From Thelonectria olida (Eukaryota > Ascomycota > Sordariomycetes > Hypocreales > Nectriaceae), in contig JAGPYM010000026.1 in NCBI GenBank assembly GCA_020736575.1, forward strand, positions 62,001-126,000: a stretch of 64,000 bases of DNA. The letters are read 5' to 3'. A model generated the notes under the pieces. It worked only from the letters and a program-made list of their open reading frames with translations, did not search any database and was not told the origin of the DNA. Numbering within the stretch: the first letter of the stretch is position 1; the number at the start of each line of letters is the position of its first letter. Positions 55,465-64,000 of this stretch are shown one piece after another. Made by a program: the position numbers and the translations under genes.

Positions 55465-56895
55465 ATGTCTCAATTCAAAAAATTTGACAGAGATGCCGCC
55501 TTGACGGACCCCGGCCTGGCCAACCTATACTACACCATGACCGAGCTGGCCAAAGAATTCGCGATTCTGGGCCAGATTGAGACAGCAAAATCCCTGACAT
55601 CACTTCTCCTCTCCGAATACGCGTCCGATTGGCAGCTGACCCAATTCCGCTTCCTCAAGTTTGCTTTCGCAGAGACAAATCAATGGCCGGAGCAGATCCG
55701 CGAAGAGGACAGGACGGAGGAAAAACTGAGCGAAATCAGAGTTCAAGAGGTCACCGATCTCGGAGAAGAGGACAACGCTCTAGATGATTTGGCACGGTTG
55801 AAGAAGCTGCTCAAGCTTGCCGAACCTGCGGATCCCTCTGGAGATGCACCCATGCGTGTAAACCGAAGCGGCGCGCTTGGTGACGCTTTGTCCGTGGCCA
55901 TCCGGCTGGCATCGGAACATACATCCTCGATGCAAGACATAGAGGCAGATGCCAGAGTCCAGGAAGTCCTCGGTCTCATCTTCAAGAGGATGCACGAGCG
56001 CCAGGTGATTCAGTACGTCAGCGAGCGCCGGGCTAATTGGCCTCTTCTCGCTACGGGAGCGTTGGCTCGAAAAATCCCCGTCGACATGGCCAAAGTTGAG
56101 GCCCTCGCCACGGATGTCCTCGAAACCTTTGCGGATCGCTTCAAGAACGGTCGCAAGGCGCATGTCGGTGAGAACAAGTCGATAAGGGAGCTTCTCGAGG
56201 AATTGGAGCGCAACACGAAAAAAAATAGCGTCGATCACTACGCTGAGATCGGCTCCCCAATTCCCGAGTCACTTTTCAGACCACCTGCGACAGACGAGCA
56301 AATCCTTGCCCTTGAGCACAGGTTTGAGACCACGCTGCCAGACGACTACAAGGAATTCCTGAAAATCAGCAACGGCTTCGGTAGGACCTGGAACGGTTAT
56401 TATCTCGACCCTCCACTCTTTGCGGTCGACGACGTCGATTGGGCTGGGGTATATGTGGATGGTCTCCCTGTTGAGCTGCACGATACGCCAACGGGGAATA
56501 TGGACTTGGAGCTCCCGGGCGGACGTGAGTGGCCGAGCTACGAGAAGCTCCTGGAGCTTGGATCTGAAGATGTTCTCGATGTCTGGTTTTTACCACCGCG
56601 TGAAACGAAGAAGGTGCTCGCGGCATACAAGGAGGCCCTGGATAGTCCGGATACGCCAGAACTTGTGAAGAGACAGACACGTAAACAGATTACTTCGAGG
56701 TTCGGCAGCTGGGAAGCGTTTCAGAACCTTGAGTGGGTGGCCATGGAAAGACACGATATTGAGAGCGTCGCATGTGGCAGCTTCACTCAGTTTCTCGGAG
56801 AGAGGCTTCGAAAGTCGGCCATGGGCGTTTGGCAAGGGGAGGGCGAGCGAACGTCGGCTTGCTTTGCTTATAGTTGCATGCCTGATAGTGCTTGA
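55465..56895 (+). CDS. SMI1/KNR4-domain protein (476 aa)
   Basis: A single-exon 476-residue protein. The first 240 residues are helical, with a TPR-like opening (LTDPGLANLYYTMTELAKE, IETAKSLTSLLLSEYASD). The SMI1/KNR4 fold lies at about residues 265-400: PIPESLFRPPATDEQI, LEHRFETTLPDDYKEFL, KISNGFGRTWNGYYL. A C-terminal extension closes with FGSWEAFQNLEWVAMERH. In yeast, KNR4/SMI1 couples cell wall synthesis to calcineurin and MAPK signalling, but the domain is also widespread in unrelated regulators, so the role here is open. No lesion or intron was seen. Confidence 0.82.
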   Translation: MSQFKKFDRDAALTDPGLANLYYTMTELAKEFAILGQIETAKSLTSLLLSEYASDWQLTQFRFLKFAFAETNQWPEQIREEDRTEEKLSEIRVQEVTDLGEEDNALDDLARLKKLLKLAEPADPSGDAPMRVNRSGALGDALSVAIRLASEHTSSMQDIEADARVQEVLGLIFKRMHERQVIQYVSERRANWPLLATGALARKIPVDMAKVEALATDVLETFADRFKNGRKAHVGENKSIRELLEELERNTKKNSVDHYAEIGSPIPESLFRPPATDEQILALEHRFETTLPDDYKEFLKISNGFGRTWNGYYLDPPLFAVDDVDWAGVYVDGLPVELHDTPTGNMDLELPGGREWPSYEKLLELGSEDVLDVWFLPPRETKKVLAAYKEALDSPDTPELVKRQTRKQITSRFGSWEAFQNLEWVAMERHDIESVACGSFTQFLGERLRKSAMGVWQGEGERTSACFAYSCMPDSA

Positions 56896-57008
56896 GTAGG
56901 ACATTACAATGATGGCTGAGTTCAAAGCAGATGCATATTGTGGTACGGTCGATTGATCAAATATAGTTCACTTCCAACCCCCCTTCAAGCCCAACTGTCT
57001 TCGCCACT

Positions 57009-59564
57009 CTACAGACACTGCCAATAGTAATCATTCTGCTTTGTGCACGTATACGGGCTCTCGCAGACGGTTGGACCCGGCCAGCTGATTCCGCCACACT
57101 GCTGATAGTGGCTGGCAGTCTCTGTAGTTGTCGGACTACCGCTAGTCGTTGACGATGCCTGTGAAGACTTGGTCGTCGAGGAAGTCGTGGACGAGGCCGA
57201 AGTTCTAGTCGTAGAAGAAATCGTGGATGATGCCCTAGTCGTCGTCGAAGAAGTGGAGGAGGCCACCGAAGTCGTGCTCGAAGAACCGCCACTGGATCCT
57301 CCGGAGACCGTCACCTTGCCGTAAAACACGCCTCTTCCATTCGTACCAACAAAGACGTAGCCTGCCTCGTTTCCACTGCCAGCCACGCGACAGGAGTCAA
57401 TAGCGCCAAACGTCTGGCTGCCTTGAACATCCGTCCACGTGGAGCCCTTGTCAGCACTTGCATAGAGCCTTTCTCCGTTGGCACCGTCGCCAAATGCGTA
57501 CAAGTTCCACGAAGACGAGGACGCCTTGCCCAGGGAAATGCGATGCGTGTCCGTCAACGCTGTCGAGACCTTGGAGAAGGTGGCTCCATAGTCGGTACTG
57601 TGGAAAATGCCTGCATCGGTTGAAACGAAGAGCTCGCCTGCAGTTGTTGGGTGTGCCTCAATGTCACGGATGCTGCTCGCGCCGCTTAGTGAACCACCCT
57701 TGGAAAAGGTTGATGCTGTATCCGAAGAAACGTAAAATGTAGCATCAGACCCAGCATAAAAGTACTTGTTCGTACGCTTGTCCGAGGCGATGACAGCGGC
57801 AGAGGGAAGACTGGACACGGCCGAGAACGAGGCGCTATTGGCTGACCGAACGACGCCGCTGTTTGAAGTAGACCACAAGATGGTGTCGGCATCGGCAGAG
57901 TAGGCAACCTGTCCGCCATACTTTGAAGTGTCGGTCGCGTAATTGATGTACCACGAGGACCCTCCGTTGCTGGACATGGCAACCATGTAACTACCAGCCT
58001 CGTTTCCAACTCGGACAACGTTGCTGACCTTGTTTCCAGCGTAGTCGACACTGCTGGAGGTAGTCCAGAGCGGCGTATCCCACGCTTCTTCTGGCGCCGT
58101 TCCTAGATCGGACTGGGCAGCAAAGGAGAAGCCGCACTCGTCAGCCACGGCAGCAAGGAGCTCAGTGCCTCCGGGAACAGACTTGACTTCTTGTACAGCG
58201 TACTCCTCAATACCGTCTGCCAGAGACTTGGTCGTGACTTTGGAGGAAGTGCCCCAATTAGTAAGGTCATGCCCGCCGTAGATGGTTAGGCCAGTGCCGT
58301 ATAGCCAATGGTCACTATCGTGAGGATCAATCTCGAGGCTCTCAATCATCCAGCCAAGCCACTTGGAGTCGTTATCGAGAAACTCGGTCTTGATCCAGGG
58401 TGCCAGCGAGACATCCATCGTGTGGTACCGCTCCTGGACTCCATTGGACCACTCCCAGATGGGATCCCACGTGGCTCCTGAGTCGGTCGATCTGAACAAT
58501 TGTGCATCGGGCCACCAGGAGTTTAAGCTGGCAACGACAAGAGTTCCGGGGTTTTGCACGTCCACGCCGAGACCTCCAAAGCCAAAGTATAGAGAGCTTC
58601 CAGACACTGGTGTGATGTTATCCCACTCTCCACTCTCCAAATCATACCGATACACAGCTCCCTGCGTTCCGTCATAAGGGCCCGTTCCATCCGAGTATGT
58701 CAGATACAAGGCTTTCTCTTCGGGCTGGAGGCGACATTTGTGGGGGAAGAATGTGTCTGGCTGTCCCTTGACGGCGCTCCAAGTTGAACCAGCGTCCTCG
58801 GAGACGTAGACGGACGCGGTAATGTTATCGGCAGTGCCAACAAAAATGCGCGACGTCGCACCGCTCGTGGTTCCCGAGGTCGAGTCAAAGGTAACGAACG
58901 TGAGGCCTTGCAGATCACTGTTGTAGCCATATGTATCGCTTGGGTCCGGGGCATATGTCCCCACTGCTGTAAAGGAGGAGACCTTTTGGAAGCTTGAGCC
59001 ACCATTGGTGCTCTTCCAGAGGCCATTGCCGGATCTCGCACCAAGGTAGACAATGTTGGAGTTCTTTGGGTCGACGGCGAGGCGCTCGCCTGTGCCTCGG
59101 CCTGGCATGTTACCTCCGACCTTGAAGGAAAGATCGGTAAACGTCCAGGACGCTCCTCGGTCAGTTGACTTCATTATCTGGCCCTTGTTGGGGTCCCAGT
59201 CGTTGGTGTACATCCCCGCCAATGCATATATGACATCTGCATTGTTCGGGTCCAGTGCCAAGGCGTCGATGCCCCAGCGGTTCCTAGGATATTGGTTAAT
59301 AAGATCCATAGCAGCTGAAACACGTTGCAGCGCTTACCAGTGGCTATGGTCTGCGATCCCGTCGGTGATTGGCGTCCAGGAATCGTCAGAGTTCAGCTTG
59401 TATATGCCGCCGATGTCAGTTCTGGCATACGCAAGACCTTTCTCTGTGGGGTGAAAGACGATGCCAGAAACGAAACCGCCGCCGCCGCCAATTTTGGCAT
59501 TCTTCCAAGTCGTGGCCCCAAAGACCGGAGCCGCAAGGGCAGCAAGAAACTTGAGGTATTTCAT
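57009..59564 (-). CDS. GH74 xyloglucanase with C-terminal CBM1 (833 aa)
   Basis: Exons 59564-59338 and 59283-57009 encode 833 residues. Signal peptide [17 protein letters not shown] precedes the twin seven-bladed propellers of GH74. The Asp in [12 protein letters not shown] is a catalytic candidate. Propeller blades show recurrent SxDxGxTW units ([29 protein letters not shown]). A Ser/Thr-rich linker (about 750-795) leads to a fungal cellulose-binding module with [13 protein letters not shown] and QNDYYWQCL. It is a secreted endo-acting xyloglucanase, binding cellulose while cutting the beta-1,4-glucan backbone of xyloglucan. The intron falls after DHSHW and restores [12 protein letters not shown]. 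Length and modules are typical of saprotrophic or plant-associated ascomycetes. Confidence 0.91.
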
Positions 59565-61091
59565 GACGATTGCAATATCGTGAGCTGGCTGAGATAGTAT
59601 GCCTCGATCCCAGCGTTGCATCTCGCCATTTTATAGACTACGTTGACGTGCTATAGACAGAGTGTTGGGCTTCGGGCGAGGCGGTTCAAGATCCCGTCAA
59701 CACACGTCTCTTCCAGACATTTCGGTCTCCTTTCTCAACCTGTGCGGATTTCCCGCGAATCACCAAAGTTTGTGTCGGAACTTTCGGGCCCAATACCGCA
59801 GAATAGACAGACAAGAGGGCCCTCGTGATGGATGTGGATGTTCGGAGCCTGAGCCTCCGAAATGAAGGTCTTGGCTCATGTTGTCTTTTGGCGCCGAATT
59901 GAGGGACAGTCGCTACGGGGGACGAGCGCCGCACTTTATAAGGAACCCCGGGTCAATCTCCAATTGGGGTCTGGAAATGGCAAACAGTGACGGTTAAATA
60001 GAAAGATGGCATGCCTAACATAGGAAGGCAAAATAGCATAATACGTTAAACATATATAGGTTGAGAGATTTTCGCAAGGCAACCACCACGAGTCGTACTA
60101 GAATCGCTACAAACAGACACAATAATAGGGGGGTAGGCCTCGTTTGCCGACCTAGATTTGCGGGCTTTCTACACTTACGACAACGTTGAACAGGAGCACG
60201 GCAGGCTATTAGTGCGGGATTGGTGCGGGATTGGCACGAGGAGCTTTAGTTGTCTACCATCTGCTGATAAGCGAAATAAGAGGGAGAAGCAAAGGCTTGG
60301 AGAGGTTGTCACGGCAGAAACAGGGAGAGGCTGCATGGCAACGGTTGTAGTCATTCTACCGTTGATCTGGGTCGTCTAAGATCCTTGCCATCCTTATCTG
60401 TCAGTCCAGGCATAAGACCACGCTGGATCCTTTAGCTGCGGTCCTTCTAATATTATAAACTTCTACATATTCTACTCATCTAATAGATAGTCACTCAATC
60501 AAGTCTTATTTTATTACTTCACACCCCTCTCTCATGCGCCATCCTGTCATCGGATGTTCGTGCTCGGGAGGACGCTACCCTAGAGAAGCATATGAATTCG
60601 ACCTGTTTCTGATGCAATTGAGAACAAATCTCTTTGTCGGGGTTGACGTTAGAATCTCTGCAGCGTGCAAAGAGATAACCTCTCCCGTTCAATCTAGCCA
60701 TCCGCTTGGATTGACTCCCTCAAGTTTCTGCGCAGCGATCTGGAGAGCCCTGACTGGTGGCTTCTGAGTAAGCTACCTAAGACCATACTCTTCTGTCTTC
60801 ACACAGACAACCCTCATCCGCAATCTCGGGTTACGGCCGAAATCGGGGCCATGCTGCACAACGCAACAATGCTCCCCTCAAACCAACGAATAACACCACG
60901 CAACTACATGATCCCATCGGCAAGAAAGAATGGAACTGATGCAACTGAAGGCCCGAACTAATCCGTGATAGGAGCTCCCGCATTGGGGAAAATGTGGGTC
61001 GTTATCAAGCCGTTTGATTTCTCATCGACGCGGCGAATGACTTCATTTTCCTTTTTCCACTTCATTCTTCTTCGCTCTCAAGACCGAGACC
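59565..61091. promoter_or_regulatory. Divergent 1.5-kb region between xyloglucanase and MFS genes
   Basis: No coding sequence was recognised. It carries the leftward xyloglucanase promoter (TATA-like element at 59629-59635) and the MFS promoter on the right. An AT-rich stretch lies around 60420-60520. Confidence 0.45.
59629..59635 (-). promoter_or_regulatory. TATA-like box of the xyloglucanase gene
   Basis: On the minus strand TATAAAA lies 65 bases upstream of the ATG at 59564, a good core-promoter spacing. Positional call only. Confidence 0.4.
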
Positions 61092-63116
61092 ATGACGACC
61101 GACGAAAGAACGCCGCTTATTGCCAAGAAGAAGGACAACGGCGGCACCAATTGCCTGGGATCATGGCTTCGAAGGGCTTTCAATGCCGAGAATTCCGTCC
61201 TCTTTGCCGGATTTTGGATTACCCTGAGTTTCAGCTACACTCAAGTGCCGTAAGTGAACGTCTACGACTGAAACTGCTTGTATTGACTTGAAATTTTGTC
61301 TGTTCTATCTCTTCCATCTCATGGTCTGCGATTCGTTCTACGATTCACACCCACCCTTCGACGGCCCGGGTGACCGTTGCAGTCGTGACGAGATTGCCGC
61401 GGGGACGGCGATGCAATACAGTATCCTGGGAATGAGCACGACGCTATGCGGTACGGAAAAAGACCCCATTGGTATTATTTCAGTCTCTAACATGCCCAGG
61501 AACATTGAATCTGTTCGTGGCCGGATGGACGGCCAAGAAATTCGGTCCTCGAGCCGCTCTCATGGTCCAAACGTCTGTTGCCGCCATTCGCGTCGCTACC
61601 CAAATTCTCGGAGTTGTCGCAGGGAAGCAGACGGGAATGATGATTATTCAGTGCACTCAATTGATTACAATCATTGGCGGGCCGGCAGGTTACATGCAAG
61701 TATTTCCGAACTCCGAGACCTGAACGCCAATTGACTGAACGGTTGTGCAGTCTAGTTGTTAATATCATAGCTGGTGAGGTGACGGAACCCAGCAAGCGCA
61801 CGGCTTTGTTTGGAAAGCTGCAGGGAGCCATCATGTTAGGCCAAGGGATAGGTTACTTGGGTACGCTTCGTTGATCGATCGGGCTCATCAGTTACTGACT
61901 TGACACAGCCGGTGGCATGATTGGCGACATCAACATCCGCCTCCCCTTCGACGTCGCTTTCATCTCTTTTCTCCTTGCCGGAACTTACGCAAGACTCGCC
62001 CTCCCTTACATCCCGCCCGAGCAGCTGCTCGATGGCAAGACGCCTGGCCAACAAGGCGCAGCTGGCTTCTTGGCTCCGTTGAGGGTGCTTGCGCCGCAAC
62101 GTCTTCGGCTTGCGAACGGGAACTCGAGAAAGCACTTTGGCGTCGTCTTCTTGTGCATGGGAATCTTCCTCGGAGTGGTATGGCCCTTCCATTCCCCACC
62201 CTCTCGAGTTACTTCGACTGACATGAACATGCTTTGAAGCTGGCAACTGGCTACGCCCCTCTTCTCATCCAGATGTATGCCACGGCCGCGTTCGAGTTCA
62301 ACCAAGGTGATAACGGCTGGCTGATGGCCGAGTTTGCCTTTATGAGGAGCTTCTTTCTCATTTTCCTCTTCCCTCACATCATCTCCTGGGGACGCCGGTT
62401 CACTTCACCTCGTTCAGCGAACCTACCAAGTGGAGCCTCGACTCCCGGAGCCGACGAAACTGAGGCTCTGTTGCCAACATCGCCCGGAGCGTTTGATGCG
62501 GCGGCAGGCGAACAAGTTCTCGATGAGCCGATAGAACCTGCTCCTACAGGAAAGGATGCAGACAACTCTCACTTCGATCTTGTCTTTTTGAGGTGGAGTC
62601 TTGTCGTCGATGGAGCTCTCACAACCGTGGCGGGCTTTGCTACTAAACGATGGCACATTTACCTCGGTGAGAGAAAATCGTTGGTCCTCCCAGCTCTCTA
62701 GAATCTGACTAACATACGCCCACTCCAGCTGCGTTTCTGCTGCCTTTTGGTTCTGGCTCTGCCCCCGCAGCAAAGGGCGTCATCACCGAGATGTGTCCCG
62801 AGTCGCAGCGAGCAGACGCACTCAATGCTGTGACTCTCGTCGAGAACGTGGCGAGGCTGTCAACGCAAGGCTTATTTGGATTCGTGTTTGCCAGCTTGGC
62901 GGCGGTTGGCAAAGCATATGCGACATTTTTCTGCAATGCGGTGAGTGCGGCTCCAAGGTGCATAGTTTTCGTTAAGGTCTAACGCATTTATAGGCCATTG
63001 CAGTCCTTGGAATGGGCGTCCTTTTATTGTCCAATTTCCCGCCCAGCGGAAGTGTTCTTGTGGATGACGCGGAAGAAGATGAGGGTGTCTCAGAAGGAAC
63101 CGAAGCTGAGTCATGA
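61092..63116 (+). CDS. MFS transporter (548 aa); first intron has a defective 3' splice site
   Basis: Eight exons: 61092-61249, 61299-61450, 61500-61695, 61751-61860, 61909-62177, 62240-62666, 62729-62940 and 62994-63116. All joins keep frame for 548 residues. The protein has the MFS layout: NSVLFAGFWITLSFSYTQVP, NLFVAGWTAKKFGPRAALMV (loop 2-3 motif), IIGGPAGY, GKLQGAIMLGQGIGYLAGG, a large hydrophilic mid-loop with STPGADETEALLP, and ITEMCPESQRADALNAV. Substrate unknown. Intron 3 (61696-61750) is GC-AG. Intron 1 needs to end at 61298 to encode LFYLFHLMVCDSFYD, but the sequence there is TTTTG with no AG. The first usable AG (61381) is also in frame and would delete 28 residues. Confidence 0.74.
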
Positions 63117-64000
63117 GCTGAAGCTATGCCACACGGCTAGAACTATCTTCAAGCCCCATTCCTTGATGGGAATGAGAACTTGGATAGAAACATGAAATTT
63201 GTACAGGTTGAGAGTGCTTTGCTGGAGGAACAATGAAAGTAAGTCCGGGGCGAAGGCGGAAAGAAACGAAGAGCCATGATGACGGCTGAAGAGCGAAGCC
63301 ATTTACAGACAGAGGTTGAAAATGCTATTACAAGCGGGTCTACGATTGGCGATGGAATGACTAAAGGACATACAGAAAAAAGGGCAATATGCAAGGAATA
63401 GACAAAATAAATATGCTTTTCATGTCCATAGCTGTTGGGTCAATATGTCGCCGTGTATTTCGAGGGATGGTCAGGTGCTTGACGACAGGGACCGACGGGA
63501 GGTATTGAAGCGGACTGATCTGAATTGACCGCTCCGAGATTTCTCGTCTCTTCTGAATCCCCATATTATTGAGAAGCCTGGTTTCGAAAGCCGCCAACAT
63601 TGAACCGCCAGACGGGCTCAGAATGAGCAGGAAAATCCTGCGGCACTATGTGGTAATCTTCGTCATCGTGGAAGTGGCGCCAAGGATCTTCAGGGGATCG
63701 AGGAGTAGAACCTCCTCCCACACCATATCTTGTAGCTCTTGAGGGACCACGACATGGTTGAAGGCGTATTTTTTATCTCTCGCGTTTAAGAAATGAGTGA
63801 TCGAAAAATGAAGAGGTGATGCTTTATTTATAGCTGCGAAACATCAAAGTCAAGGTTGACATCGACAGTTGAGTTGAGAGTCTAACCTTGCAGCCTTGAG
63901 AAACATTGATGATACATAATCGGGACGAACCTTGGATATACTTTAAACTTCCATTTTGCTGAGGTTTTCATACTTTTTGCTCAAGTTGAGACATCACGCT
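63117..64000. other. Right edge; possible minus-strand partial frame
   Basis: No gene is firmly supported. One minus-strand segment (about 63595-63760) has protein-like composition (EDPWRHFHDDEDYHIVPQDF, then WRFNVGG) and could be a last exon of a short gene, but no start or splice partner was found. The last 200 bases are AT-rich. Confidence 0.35.

Noticed and set aside
63595..63760. Minus-strand segment with EDPWRHFHDDEDYH as a gene
   Set aside because: No ATG in that frame and no acceptable upstream exon inside the window.

Overview
The window is nuclear DNA of a filamentous ascomycete (Pezizomycotina; Sordariomycetes is my best guess, from gene content only). Support: short 43-72 bp spliceosomal introns in most genes, HET and NACHT (NLR-like) proteins, Zn2Cys6 and DUF3425-bZIP regulators, GPI and serine-rich surface proteins, a GH74-CBM1 xyloglucanase and a rhamnogalacturonan acetylesterase. 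All exon joins were made by eye from reading frames and splice signals.

Layout. 0-6.5 kb is largely decayed: pieces of a GARS (purine) gene, a TAP-like secreted peptidase, a protein kinase and an APH-type phosphotransferase are all broken, around one intact short-chain dehydrogenase. 6.5-15.5 kb has an F-box protein, a tRNA-His(GUG), a GPI-anchored protein, a BIM1-like membrane protein, a C2H2 protein and an ABHD12-like hydrolase. 15.7-24.3 kb is a self/non-self-recognition block: a broken HET gene, then an NLR-like protein with an alpha/beta-hydrolase head and TWO consecutive NACHT modules, then a very AT-rich tract. 24.3-28.5 kb has divergent Zn2Cys6 and bZIP regulators. 29.9-40.8 kb is sparse: three secreted or membrane proteins, an MDR oxidoreductase, a rhamnogalacturonan acetylesterase and a second F-box-like protein.

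The most coherent system is at 41.3-51.2 kb: an ATP-grasp ligase, a catechol-type O-methyltransferase and, divergently, a sugar-phosphate cyclase of the DDGS/EEVS family. This is the three-enzyme core of mycosporine biosynthesis (sedoheptulose 7-phosphate to demethyl-4-deoxygadusol to 4-deoxygadusol to an amino-acid-substituted mycosporine). A DUF1993 gene and a sterol-type UDP-glycosyltransferase flank it; the latter could in principle glucosylate the product, but that is only inference. The ATP-grasp enzyme has an N-terminal hydrophobic region that looks membrane-inserting.

51.8-63.1 kb contains a DUF2985 membrane protein with a 9-nt micro-exon, a GNAT acetyltransferase, an SMI1/KNR4 protein, the GH74-CBM1 xyloglucanase and an MFS transporter whose first intron lacks a normal AG acceptor at the position the protein needs. 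GC-AG introns recur through the window.
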